A model generated the notes under the pieces. That model saw nothing but the letters and a program-made list of their open reading frames with translations. It did not search any database and was not told the DNA's origin. Of a stretch of 64,000 nucleotides of DNA, positions 9,337 through 21,310 are shown one piece after another (the stretch's first letter is position 1; every line of letters begins with the position of its first letter). Position numbers and translations under genes: made by a program. The stretch spans positions 369,709,667 to 369,773,666 of the forward strand of contig NC_081415.1 in NCBI RefSeq assembly GCF_030272615.1. Reading direction: 5' to 3'. The stretch is from Cryptomeria japonica (taxonomy: Eukaryota > Streptophyta > Pinopsida > Cupressales > Cupressaceae).

Positions 9337-12300
9337 TTAATGTACATCCAAGTGATTAGAGCAAATTGTGAGCATCGACTCTATTCTAGCCACTTTTGAA
9401 AAATCATCCATGGTTAAAGATTTGATTTCCCTGATGAGTTGTACCCTATCTTTGAAGATCTTCGTCATGTTTGGAGCTTCTTCAATTGTCTGGGCATCTT
9501 TTCTCATGAGTTGGATATCAATGCACTTTAGATCTTTCTGCATTGTGTCAATTATATCTTTCAACCCTTTAAGTAACCTTGCAGATTCCTCATGGCCTTG
9601 TTTGATGATAGAATTTCTCCACTTGACATTTTTCCTTGACACATAAAGCACCTTATCATCCAAATTTTCAACAGGTTTCTCTGTTAATAACTTCATCACG
9701 CCAAACTTTTGCACGTCATTCATTTGTGCTAACACCACCACCCACTTTGTCCTTTCCTTCTCCCAGGCAACAACTTCTAGCTTTAACTCTTTACTCATGG
9801 TTTTAGCATCTCCATACACTTTAACTAGGATGGAAATATAATCTGAACCATGTTGTACTATAAAATTGAGCCATTCATCAAATATCTCTGCTACCATGCA
9901 ACTCCTCTGAACCTAATCTAACAGCTTCTGGTTCACCGGTGATTTGGGGTCAAAGGATAGTGTCATCTAGGATAGGGGATGAGGGCTTGGATGGTGTATG
10001 GCGATGATGTATTCTACCATTTGAGTGATGACCTGTTTCAGCTCCTTTTTATCTTTCTCATTCTTCCAAGACCTAGATATCATCCTCTTTGTGGAGGATT
10101 CCAGGTGTTTAGCATCTACCGCCCTTGAAGTAACTCCCAAATAAATTTTCTCCATTGTAAAATCATCTTCAGTGGCCTTCTCTGACTCTCTCCCTAAGAT
10201 GGGTTTTGCTACTTCAGCCACCCAATGACATGTTGCCTCGTTCACTTCCACCATTGCCTGCATTTTGAGCTTCTTTGGTTTAGCTACCTTCTCGAGGCAC
10301 TTGCTCACCATATCCTCCATGGGAATTGTGATAGGGACAACATTACATTTCTTCCCAACTGATGCTCCTAGCCATCAGGGAGTGCTGGGAGTTTCTTTAG
10401 AAGGTGGAGGTGTCTGAGCATCCAGGGAGTCAATTACAATTAGAGTACTCATTGGGTTTGGCTCTCCTTCTAGTTCTTTTCCTATATCTGCATCTTGCAC
10501 TGGAGGGTTATTCAATACCTATTGATCCATTATCACTTCGGTTTCTTCACCTGGATCCAGGTCTACAACAATTTGGTTCACCACTGGTTCTTTGCTCTTC
10601 TCCTTTCTCCTCGAGTGAGTAACTTAGACTGCCGAATATTTTAATGGGGACCTCTTTGACCTTCTGAGTTGAACCTCTTCAATAAATGGCCTTGTGTCAC
10701 TTGCAATATCAACAACCTTGTTAGAGGTAAAAATAAGAAGCTGAGTGGTAGCATGCGGACCAACTGTTAGTTCATGGGAAGGCATGATTGATCCTTTTCT
10801 AAATTTCTAATCCCTTAGCCAATTTTTTGTTCTCCTTATGACATTAAAGGTCCTGGCCTAAATTTTTTCTTCTTCTCTCATGTCCCAGTCAATCTCAAGA
10901 ATTGGTTGGCCTTGAATCTTCTCACTAAATTCAGGATCTAAGATATCTTCCACTGTTTCTTCCTGCACACCAGTCACATTAATGGGAAATTTCATGGTAA
11001 TCACTTGCTGTAAAGTGAACCTTGACCATAATCTCTTTCTTACTTCCAACTCGTCACTACAATTTTCCTAGTAGTCCTCTAGTTGGGGCTTATGAAAGAA
11101 ATGATCATCCATATTTAGGATTTCCACAACATATCCCCTGCTGTCAAATTTCTGCCTGGCAACGTAAGGCTGTAAATTCATTTTCTTAAATTCTAACTCT
11201 AAATTCAAAGTATCAGACATTGATTTACAACTGTAATAACAAAGTTCAATTGGAAAAAAAACTTCAAAGTTACCCTTTGTTCTTAGCTTTTTGTCAATAT
11301 GAGCCAACTGTCTGCTCACTTCAATGAGTATGTAACTGTCAAAGTCATATTTAGGTAATTTGAACAGTTCACCCTCAAAACCATCCACTCGGAGATAGGT
11401 AGATTTGGGAAATTGAATGAAAAATATTCCATATATGCTAATCAATTCCATGGCTTCAGCCAACATTTTTTTATTATCACCTTGCAATTCAAAGGCCAAC
11501 CTCCCTGCAAAGACATCATTCCATCTAGTGAAATTCTCTGCATATTTTTGTTGTTGTAGTAAAGGGTAATAGTCATAGACTTTCATGCCATCCACTCGAG
11601 GCTGATTATGTAGTACTTGCCAATCTCTAGTACAAGCCAGTATGTAGAATGATTATGAAGACATGTAGAGGCTAGACATACCCACAAAATTTCTCAAACC
11701 CTCATGGAGTCTTTCTGCAATCACTTGTGCCTAGTCAAGGTATTTTTCACCTGCTAATAACACCTGGATATAAAAATACCTCCAATCCTCCCAATAAAAG
11801 GAGTGTGAGTTCCCCTTGAGCCTGTTCAACAAGATAACAATATCTCATACTTCTGTAATGAACTGTTCTCTGGTAAGGGGCTTTGGTAACTGAGACCCAC
11901 CCTTTTGTACCACCAATTTCTTGCAATTATTTTTCTATATGTGCTTTTATTTTTAGAGAAAAATGCATATGAAGTCCCAATTGACCAGTCCTTGTATGGC
12001 TCCTTATGTGGGATCCCCATTGTAGCCATTACTGTCTCTATGCTAATCTCCACCAACAAATCACCGCTACTAGTTCTAATGCATCTATTATCAGTGTCAT
12101 ATCTTTTCATGCATGTTATTACTAAATTTGGATAGGGAGCAATGGTTGGAAAGGACACAAATTCAATCAGACCACTTCTTAATATCTTCTCCATCATTTA
12201 ACCAGCTTCAGGGTTTCTAGCCCTTTCTAAGAAATCTCCCAGGTTAGCCTAAGCCAAAGAGGTGTCGTCCAACTCTAGAAGTATGCTCACTAAGTATGAT

Positions 12301-12343
12301 GTTTGACCAAGTTTTGGAAGTACGGGCCTCATTGAGGCCATTT
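9337..12343 (-). pseudogene. LTR-encoded (U3) unknown protein of E1
   Basis: A frame of about 1000 residues, broken by stops and a few frameshifts, begins near 12343 (MASMRPVLPKLGQTSYLV). The N-terminal globular part has YPNLVITCMKRYDTDNRCI and GDLLVEISIETVMATMGI (about 12130-11990). It continues with AQVIAERLHEGLRNFVGMSS (about 11720) and FIQFPKSTYLRVDGFEGELF (about 11400). A polar linker (11050-10330) and a C-terminal charged helical region (10320-9967 and 9897-9337) follow, probably coiled coil. Several segments line up by eye with the frame in the LTR of element C (for example YDPIARCIKNVKG...EIND and FKVYGFRGTPYLLPY). I know no domain for it; a distant plant-mobile-domain relation is possible. 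It is decayed and unlikely to be expressed as a full protein. Confidence 0.6.
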
Positions 12344-12824
12344 TTACATTAAACAACAATTCCTAAATTGGACATAATTCTATTCCAAAACAAAAAATAT
12401 CGCCTACTCTGACCGACCTTTTGAGCTAAAAACACAGTAGAAGGAGATTATCAAAACTCACCTGTAACCACCATGAAATCTATGAAACCCTCGACAGAAT
12501 GGAGCTGAAATTACCTTTAGCATCTTTGGCTCCTTCAATAATAGCAGCTACAACTTCTACAATTTTGAGAATTCACAAGTCTTTTTAAAACAAACAGGAA
12601 AACAACCGAGAAAGATCTACACACACCTCATAATGATTCATTTGAATGTGTGAGGTAATAGTGATATGATAAGAACTTGACACTTTCTTAATTACTTATC
12701 AACTCCGCAGAAATGGTTTGTACTTTTCATGATTTATTTCTAAATTTAGAATTTTAAACTATGAGATGCCAGGAATATTCCTTTTTGCTGCACCACCTTC
12801 AATATCATCAAAATCTTTATAGCC

Positions 12825-13265
12825 AGCTTGGAATGAACCTTTTGAACCTTGAACCAAATCGTGAAGAGTTCAATGGTTCAAGTTAAATTTGATGAGACAG
12901 AACAAAGAATTCTCAACCTCCGGCTCAAAACAACACCGGGAATGAGCAAAGACCTTTATCAAACAAAAAGGGAAATGTTGAACCTTGAACCTTAAACCGA
13001 TTTTTAAACAGTTCAAAGTTCAGGTTCAAAACTGACTTAACATGTTCACACTTGATTGTTGAATAAAATTACATAGCCGTGACTCACTCAAAAGGGCCGG
13101 TTGAACCTTGAACCAAAAAAAGGTTCAAGGGTTCAAAGTTCAATACAAATTACAACAATATGCTTGACTTACCATAATACAAAGCCATAAAAAGCATTAC
13201 TTAAAGCACGCATTGAACCTTGAACCTTTGAACTATGAAAAGATTAAATGACTTTGGTTCAAAGA
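12825..13265. repeat. Degenerate GAACCTT-rich block in upstream part of E1 LTR
   Basis: The words TTGAACCTTGAACC, GAACCTTTTGAACC and their inverse GGTTCAAGGGTTCAA recur at about 12830, 12978, 13014, 13103 and 13210. They lie in the presumed distal U3 of E1. Such short repeats often act as LTR enhancer units, but no function is shown. The rest of 12344-13360 shows nothing else. Confidence 0.5.
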
Positions 13266-13367
13266 AAGTAAACATAAGGCCGAAAGAGGAAAGAAACACC
13301 AAAAGCGATCTCTGAGTGTGAAATTTAATGAAAATTTGAGGGGATGCTAATAGTTACCAAGGAGATG

Positions 13368-13790
13368 GAGAGGACTGCAACAACTATATCATTAATGGAA
13401 GTGTTAAGATATTGTCTCGAACAAAAGAAAGCCCTTCTCAAGAGATTATAATAGTTGGAATCTCAGGGCAATGAGGTTAAGATGGCTGATTTGAATGAAT
13501 TCAACGCTGATATTAACAATGATGTCATTGAGAACCCTCCATTCCTACTTAGCCTAAAAATATGCGGAAATAATCTACATAACTGTTTGGTAGATTCAGG
13601 TGCTTCTGGAAACATGATGCCTTATTACATATGTCAGAAGCTTGGTCTTAACCTAGTGTGTAAAAATAATAAAGTGGTACATTTAGACAAGATTAAGGTA
13701 AATGTGATTGGGGAGCTGAAAGATGTGTATATTCAGTTGGGTACTGATCACGCATATCTTTTTATATTGATATTCAAGTAGTTGATATTC
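13368..13790 (+). pseudogene. Gypsy protease fragment (E2)
   Basis: On the plus strand the frame reads METRT-like ATTISLMEVLRYCLEQKKAL, two stops, then LESQGNEVKMADLNEF and a retropepsin: FLLSLKICGNNLHNCLVDSG with ASGNMMPYYICQKLGL. The catalytic D-S-G-A motif is intact. The upstream segment (SLMEVLRY...QKKALLKRL) is the usual run-in to the protease in plant Gypsy elements. The frame ends at 13781 with no RNase H or reverse transcriptase after it. Its strand is opposite to E1, so it is a remnant of a different element lying next to or under E1. Both ends are truncated. Confidence 0.7.
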
Positions 13791-13800
13791 TAGAAGTATA

Positions 13801-16069
13801 TGTAAGGCCCTACCCCAAGCCATCATAGTATTTCAGTTGTTTTCATGTTGGACCTATTATTGATACTATATTTTGATGCATTATGGACATAGATTTTATA
13901 TGATCCACTGTTTGGATAACATTGATATGATTATGTCATTTACTTTGATTTGCAATACTTTATTTTGATGCTTGAAATTATGGATTCATGCTCTATAAAT
14001 GATTTAATTCCATGTTTATGATGATGATGCCATTTAGTAGATTATTGTATGTGGATGTTATCAGATAATTGGATACTTGATTTTTATAATTGAAATTTTA
14101 TGTGATGTCTGAATTGTATTATTTTTGATGATATTATATGTGATTTTTGGAATTACTAATATGCAAGTGAAATGTGCAGGAAAATTATTCCATGTGACCA
14201 TGGAAACTATTCGAAGAATCAAGCCTAGGCCTATGTGCGAGTGTGAAGCCAAGGGTTGTTTATTTGAAGAGACAACACCTCGTTTGTAAATGTGTTTTAA
14301 TTTGTAAATGTTATGCTTGGATGTGTGTTTAATTTGGAAATTGTTTAAATTTATAAATTCCAAAAAATGGACATTTGCCATGTGTAATTTAGCGATGTGT
14401 AATTCTTTTTGTAGTGTCACTTGACACATGTGTTGTAGGATGAGTTGGCATTGACATGTCTCTTTTGAGGAAATTTGCTTTACCAATGGATATTTTTCAA
14501 TTATCCTATAATGATCCCAAGAAAGCCTTGGATAGGGAGCCATTAGAAAGGTCAACTCAGGGTTGACCCATAGGTAAACTTTGGGTGACTTTCTAGGGGG
14601 TTAAACTAACTCCTAGGGTTGAGTTAGGGGCATTTTTAGTGGGTCATATGATGTACCTATGGATGAAGGTCAAATTTAGCCATGTGTCCACTCCCTAGGG
14701 CCTATTTATCCTCCCCAAAAATTGAGTTTCCCAAGTTGGCTGAATTTTGACTTTAGAGGAGCTTTCCTAGGTTATATAACCCTCCTCATGAGTGGCATTT
14801 CTCTTCCCCATTCCTTTTACCTTTTTTGAGGTGTCTTGGCTAGAGAGTCTGTAAGGTATTGGGAAGACCAACCAATGAAAATCCTTCACCCTTCCCAAGT
14901 GGGTTGGAAAGAGTGAGGAGTGTCTTCATAGGGAATAGTTTGGGAGGGAGAAGTTTGATTACCTACTCTCCGTTTTGGAGACTTAGATTCTTGAGCAATT
15001 TTTGTAAGTTTTTTTGGAGGATTTTGGCTAAGTCTTGAGAGAAAAAGGTTGTGGATTTGGGCAGCTCTCCTACAACTTCTTTTCACCCTTTTGGCATATT
15101 TAAGGTTGGTTGAACTCCTATCTCGTGTATGTTGTTGTTTTTGAAAAGATTGTTGTTGTATTTGTTTTTCCATTGTTTTTTTTTTATATGTGAAGGAAGA
15201 TGTTGAGTTCTTCCCTATGCGTATTTGGTTGAGTTTTTATGTTATTGTTTTGGGATTTTTCAAGGCCAAACTCACCCTTGGGAGGGTAGAGTGGCCTTGG
15301 GGTGAAGGGTTGTTTGACAACCTATGAGTGAGAGACTCTCTTTGGAAGAGAGTGATTCACAAGGGATTTTGTGACTCTTGCTACATAGTGATTTGTTTAT
15401 GCAATGGGGTTCATAAGGGGATTTTTGTTGTCTTGTATGCATTAGGGTACATAAGGGATTATAGGGACAAGTTTGGAACTTGTGGATGCATTTATTTGTA
15501 GCCTTGCTATGGCATTATGTTCTCTACTTGCAGAATTATCCTCGAGGTACTTAGTCCACCTTCACCCCACTTGAAAAGTTACATATGTGATGTTGTTTAG
15601 CCTTGGGTTGGGAGTGTGAATGTTGTGAAGTTTTCTTGCTTGTATGTGTTTGAATGTGTGTTTCCCATCTAGCATTGGTTCTCCTAGCTCGGGGATGGCT
15701 TCTTGTAAGCCTAGGTTGGAAGGTGAGCCTCCATTGTCACAACCTCAAGCTTTTTATTGCAGGTATGCTTGGGAAAGGATTGAAAGAAAAGGCTTTGAGT
15801 TGATCCTATTTTTATTGTAAAAAGAAAAATATATGTATTTGGTAGGCCCTCATTTAGTAGAAATGAGAGGATAGGTTTTGTATCTACCTATTTGTAAAAG
15901 AAATTCCATGAAGTATTAAATGTATTTATTTGACTAAGTTTTACCATGAAATAAAATGCATTTGATTTGAAGTATATTTCCTTGCAAAGTGAAGAAGGCA
16001 TTGTTGAAGTTATCTTTTTAATGATATGTATTTATAGGAAAAGATTAAGTATGAAATTTATAGTTTGTT
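13801..16069. other. Untranslated repeat DNA, probable LTR remnant
   Basis: The stretch starts abruptly with TGTAAGGCCCTACCCC right after the E2 fragment, a common type of LTR start. It contains a TATA-like sequence GTTATATAAC (14771-14780) preceded by CCTAG-type words and followed by a pyrimidine-rich leader. Minus-strand frames at 14061-14555 and 14886-15173 show no domain and have low-complexity composition. I could not find a convincing other end or target duplication, so element type and strand stay open. Confidence 0.3.
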
Positions 16070-16074
16070 CTTAT

Positions 16075-17192
16075 TGAAGAGGGAAAAATAGATTTGAAAG
16101 GTAAACTGATCAAAACATAATGAAATAAACATGCAGAATGCTAAAATATCATAAAAAGACCATTTCACCTTGCTATTTTACCTTCTCCTTCGGATTGAGC
16201 TTGATGAAGTGAAGGCACCTCTTGATAATGCTCCACTTGATGTGCTCCTTTGATTGTTGGATGTGGATGGCTCTCCAATATTGTGCACAAATAATTAGGA
16301 TGAATGATAAGGATGAGATGATCAAGTTGCCAAGATGATTTCTTGGGCTCAAAAGGGCAGCATAAGCTTACTGGATTTCAAGATGTTTTTGAATGAAGGG
16401 ATGGAACCCTATTTTATAGGAAGAGGAGAGGAAAATGGGTGGCTAGGATGAATTCAAGATGAAGGGCTAAGATTTACTTGTGAGCTCACACAAGCTCCAA
16501 GAGAGAGTGTGGAGACCAAGAAATATGCCTTAAAGGCATTTCGTATCTCCACACTCTACAAGATGCATTGGAAGAATTAAAAATTCTCCAAAAATAGATA
16601 TTATGGGGATTAGAAGAATAAAAAGGAATTAAAAATTCCTTGGGAGAGGGAAATGCCTAGAGGAATGTGAGATTTCGAAAATCTTACATTCATCTAGAAA
16701 AAGAGCATTTAAAGCTAGTGGCTGGATGAAAGGAAAAAGAGTTGACTTTGTGGCTAATCATGATGATTAGCCATTAATGACTCATTAGGAGGGGGATTAG
16801 AGGAAATTTTAGGTGGGATTTATATTTGTAGGAGAATTTGACTAGGAGAGAGAATGAGTGGAGGGAATAAAAAATTAGAAGAATAATGTTAAGTGAGTTT
16901 AGGGAATTTCTAGAAGAATTTATTAGGTTAATGATGAATTAAGAAGATGATTTGTAGGAATCATGTAGGTTAACTAGTTAATTGAAATTAATTAGCTAAG
17001 AAGAAGATTTGTGAGGATTTCATTTTTTAGAAGAATAAAGAAAGGGATTGATTTATTAAATAAATCATATGCTATAGTGACAATATTAATTATATTTAAT
17101 TAATATCGAGAAGAATTTTAATTAACATAATTAATTAATTAATTATGTGAGGAATTAAAAATAATTAAAATAATTATTTTTAAGTGTCTACA
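16075..17192 (-). repeat. Solo LTR with target-site duplication
   Basis: The interval starts TGAAGAGGG and ends GTGTCTACA and is flanked on both sides by CTTAT (16070-16074 and 17193-17197). On the minus strand it begins TGTAGACACTTAAAAAT, a start common among plant Gypsy LTRs, and has a TATA box at the expected place. No internal region or partner LTR is present, so it is a solo LTR left by recombination. Length is 1118 bp; there is no coding content. Confidence 0.6.
16407..16420 (-). promoter_or_regulatory. TATA box of the solo LTR
   Basis: On the minus strand this reads CCTATAAAATAGGG, a strong plant TATA context. About 780 bp of U3 would lie upstream of it and about 330 bp of R-U5 downstream. 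Confidence 0.55.
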
Positions 17193-17197
17193 CTTAT

Positions 17198-18470
17198 TGT
17201 TATTTGAAAAGGAAATGAAATCATCTAAATGTTTATAGTGCAGTTTTAAATAAAAAGAGAAGAAATATCTATTTCTATCTATAGTTAAACACAAAAATTA
17301 ATAGGTCAACTTTGTGAGTTGATTCTAAGTTGAAAATAAGTTTGGTGAAATTTTAGTTTATTTTTCAACTACTGAGTCATCCCCCCTCCTCTCAGTAGTT
17401 GACTAGATCTTTATAGTTTCATCATATTATCAGAATAGTAGCTATTGTTATAGATATTCTTTAAGAAATGGAAGTTATCTAGATGAAATGGATTATGTTA
17501 CTTAGGTAAATGAGCTAGTTATCTTAGAGATACGTAATGAAACTTAAAAGAATAATCTACTCCTATTGAAGAGAATGGCTATACAAACTATGATGCTTTT
17601 ATGATGAATGAAAGAATGGATATTAGGAGTATTTGATTTAGTAGTTTCTAAAAGAGTCTAAAGAGTGTGCTAAGTGACTACGTTATACAAATGTGTTAAG
17701 CATTTATTATAGTTGTATGGGAAGTAAATGGATAAATGGATAATAGAATATGTTGTTCTAAGATTGATATATGTTATGTTAGGATTTTGTCAAGTAATGA
17801 CGTTGAGATACCCTAGGGAATGGATTTTCATTGTATTAGTTTATATAGAGATTGTGTAATATGATTTTGTGGATATGTTCATGTTGATTTATGCATTCAT
17901 GTAAATTGTTAATGGTGCATTGATGAATATTTGTAGAAATGTTGCATTAATGGAATGTTATAAATAGCATAGAAGTGATAGTTACCTTAAAGAAAAAAAA
18001 TGATCTCCTTATGTTAGTAGATTTTGGTTTATTTCTCTAGGGTATTTTGGCGGACATTAATACACATTCTCAAAATATTAGAATTTTGTAAGTGTTACAA
18101 AACTCATTTGTAATAAGGCTTTATCATTGCATTGTAAACTTGATCATTCACTGTAAATTTCTAAGTGGGTGCTCAGAGCAGGGGTAGATGCTCCTTTGAG
18201 CAGGTGTTCATAAAATCAGGGGTTGGTGCTCCTTGGGTTGGTGCCCTAAAATTTATAAATCATTATTTATTGTGAGGATGGATTGGAGTAGTAGACTCCA
18301 ATTCTCACCCAGGTTTTTCCCACTTTGGGTTTTCCTCGTAAATCTAGTGTTGTGGTTTATTTTGTGTGTGTGTGTGTATTCTTGATTAATCTGTAGTCTA
18401 AGTATTACCACACATAGTTAAAATTTTAAAATACATTGATTCACCCCCCTCTAATTGTCCATTTATATTC
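17198..18470 (+). repeat. Untranslated repeat with a Copia-like LTR end
   Basis: The first part shows nothing coding. From about 18020 it resembles the R-U5 part of Copia LTRs: TTTTTCCCACTTTGGGTTTT and CCTCGTAAATC, a GT run (18363-18378), then GATTCACCCCCCTCTAATTG near the end, much like the ends of the LTRs of A. No primer binding site follows, so it is a remnant or solo LTR. The start is not defined. Confidence 0.4.
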
Positions 18471-19882
18471 TTCATTGTTCATGATATTTAGGTCTGACAA
18501 AACAAATGAACAAAACCTCATAAGTCAGTCTAGATTGCCATATATAGGTCGAGAATGATACAATCACAAGGAAAATTCTCTCAACATAAAATGGAAAGCT
18601 TCATGAGAACAGTCTATTAAGGTCTTTGACGCAGTGGTGTGCAATATCTATAGTGAAAACCAGTCATTTTTAGTATCCATTCATCATAAGTGCAACCACT
18701 AGATCAAACTAACTATAGAGATCAAATAATAGTAAGTTGTATCAGTGATTGATTAAGTAAAGAGCAAGGGGGAGTGACTGGTAGAAAATCAATGATAATA
18801 TCAGCCTAGAATGATGAAAGATTCAACAAAGGTATTGAGAATACATAGAGAATGGATAGTTATAGACAAACCTCTATATGAAAGCCATTTATTGTCAAAC
18901 TAAAGATACAATTTGAAGACTTAAAGGAACTATCATAATCATCTTCAGAACAATGATCTCAGTCACAAATTCAAAGGATTTTTGCAGTCATGGGATCCTT
19001 AAAAATAATGAATACAACTGCTCATTTATAGTTTGAAGGCAACACAACGCCATTCAATATAAACATATAAAGTAGTCACTATCAAAGCATATACAATTAT
19101 CCAAAGAATCATCAAAACACAAGAGTAGAGAATCATTTAGGGACAGTGGCAATGATACATTTTCAGAAGTAATAACAATTCAAAAGGGCAGAGATATCAA
19201 TACCTAGTTATGAGCCATATGGATGTTGCCCATAATATAAGAAGGACAGTCATAAATGAGTGTTCAAGATGACATCCAGGTAGTAAATGCACCATAAGAA
19301 AGTTATGAAGTAATAACAACCACAACCTATGCCAAAGAATACGGGATACAGTCCCAATGAACATACATAGAATAAATGTTATGACTATTAAAAGATAGTG
19401 ATAGAAAAAGAGTAGCCTCAAGTCAATGAGACAGAGTTTTCAATCCAAAACAGAGACAAATATCTAATAACCTAATCATAGTGAAGATAAGATTCAATGA
19501 TCAATAGAGTAATCTTCTAAAAAATAACTCACTTACAAGACTAGTAGTCATAGACAAAACAATGGTCATGCTACTATGAAAGAATAGTCCTAAGGTTTGC
19601 AAGCCCTAAAAGAGCATATACAATCATAGAGAAGCATGTGATGACATAGTCACTATAGAAAGCAGACATAAAGCACAGTTTAAACCCTCATAAAGACCAA
19701 GAGAAGTCCCAACCAAGAAAAATGATTGACCATAGCCACACAAGAAAAAAGAGACATATTAGTGTTATAGTAGTCATAATAATTTGCAGTGATTACTCAC
19801 AATGGTCTATGCATGTATCTTGAATAGAATTTTTGTTCAAAAAAGAATCATACAATGATGTTTTGCTACTTAGAGATGATTA
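18471..19882. other. Non-coding host sequence left of element D
   Basis: An A-rich sequence with many short AGTCAT/CATAG words and no coding potential; the small minus-strand frame at 19197-19421 is not convincing. It continues in the same style right of D (58819-60400), so D probably jumped into a single older repeat. The last five bases (GATTA, 19878-19882) are the target duplication of D. Confidence 0.4.
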
Positions 19883-20967
19883 TGTTAGGAACCGGAAGGA
19901 CAACTGACAGTTGGGGGGGCTGAATCAGTTGTCAATGAATTTCAACCCAATTAAAACTTAATCAAACTTAATACTTAATACCAGTAAACCAAACTTAATG
20001 CCAGTTAACAGATTAGCAGTTAATATCAATACTCGTGAAACTTAATACATGAAACAAAAAGAGAAACAACATCCACAACACATAACATAGATGTTTTTGA
20101 CATGGAAACCCTATAAGGGAAAAAAACCATAGCGGAAAACCTTACCCACAATCAGATGATACTACTACAGATAGTATGTGTATACAAATGGGGTCTGCAC
20201 ATGCAGAAAGGCCAACCGCCTAGAGCACACTACTCAAATGGGAGCCACGATGACTATAGTAGGATGGTTAAATCCTAGAATAATGTACTGCTCAAAATAG
20301 CATCTCCAATGCTGGATTCAGTACCGGTTAAGCTCTGATAAACACCTCCAAACATTCCTTGAACCTTCTCTATGGTTTGCTCATATGATCTTCAATATTC
20401 ATACATACCATGTTACAATACCATACCATAACCATGTCATATGTTTATCTCATAAATGAGATCTTACATATATACAAAACCTAAGACCAAATGTGTAGGT
20501 TGGCTCAATAAGAATATTATAATTAAATCAATTACAAACATGTCAACTCAATACAATTAAAACAATATCCAATCAATAAATCATCTCCATAACATGTCGT
20601 GCTGATCTGAAATAGATAACGCATACCGGTCCATAACCTAGACCAATCTTTCAATAATAGAAAATATGTCAACCCGATTAGACCAATAACCAAAACACCA
20701 AAACCAAGTATCCAAACCATGTCTTTGACATAATCAAGTGATCTCCAGATGATAACAAGTCATCATCAGTGTCGGTGAACCATATAACCTATTGGTGAGC
20801 ATATATCAGTGACTGTGCATAAGTCACTGACCTTGTCGGTGAATACAATGTGTCGGTTCAATAGTAAACCAATATAACCATAGTGCCAAATCAACAATGT
20901 AGATCTCCAGAAGGATGAGTGTTGACATCAATGACAAAACTAATGCAACACATCCATAATACCAACA
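19883..20967 (-). repeat. 3' LTR of D
   Basis: Starts TGTTAGGAACCGGAAGG and ends TAATACCAACA on the plus strand. It is 1085 bp against 1084 bp for its partner at 57735-58818 and matches it closely along the length. It contains several ACCGGT-like words but no coding frame. Confidence 0.85.
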
Positions 20968-20990
20968 ATCTCCCCCTTTGGCATTGATGG
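20968..20990 (-). other. Polypurine tract of D
   Basis: On the minus strand the sequence reads ATGCCAAAGGGGGAGAT directly before the LTR start TGTTGG. It primes plus-strand DNA synthesis. Elements A and B carry the same motif. 20991-21310 is untranslated 3' sequence of D. Confidence 0.75.
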
Positions 20991-21310
20991 CAACACTAGA
21001 TGGAAAAACATCTAAGGGCCAAAACAGAATGCCAAAAACCAAAAACCAAAAATCTCCAAAATAGATCAATGCCAGAAATCAAAACCAAAATACAAAGGGT
21101 ATATATCTCTCCCCCAATGAATAATATCTCTCCAAAGAATGTTTTTCCATAGATCTCTCTCCCTCTTTGACATCAAATGCCAAATTAGTTAAGAAGAAAT
21201 ACCAGATCATACAACCAACTACTCCCCCTGAGAAGTAGCTCTCCTCCATGAAATCCGGAAAAAAGATTTCTCTGTTACTTTTTTTCGGTTTGATGCCAAT
21301 CTTCAATCAT

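Larger units (their letters stand above)
2160..13360 (-). mobile_element. E1: Gypsy (Tat-like) element with a very long coding LTR
   Basis: On the minus strand the order is long 5' LTR (about 13360 to 4860), primer binding site (4855-4837), gag (4556-3195), protease (3134-2802) and RNase H (2597-2163). It is then cut by E0. All internal frames share one reading frame, so this was a single gag-protease-RNase H polyprotein with nonsense breaks. Reverse transcriptase and integrase would lie left of the window. A LINE interrupts the LTR at 5113-8576. The LTR holds a long minus-strand frame homologous to that in the LTR of element C. The outer LTR end is not fixed; it must lie before the plus-strand protease fragment at 13368. 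Confidence 0.65.
4860..13360 (-). repeat. 5' LTR of E1, interrupted by a LINE
   Basis: This interval lies outside the primer binding site of E1. Without the LINE (5113-8576) it is about 5 kb. In order from the inner edge: about 1 kb without coding content (4860-5112 and 8577-9336), a TATA sequence at 9006-9014, the long unknown frame (9337-12343) and about 1 kb of upstream DNA with repeated GAACCTT words. The layout matches element C, where the same frame ends about 0.8-1 kb from the inner LTR edge. The inner edge is degenerate (TC rather than TG at about 4860). The outer edge near 13.3 kb is estimated from the next feature. Confidence 0.5.

Noticed and set aside
14061-15173. Minus-strand frames at 14061-14555 and 14886-15173
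   Set aside because: No recognisable motif, composition like untranslated DNA, and they lie in a probable LTR with a plus-strand TATA sequence.
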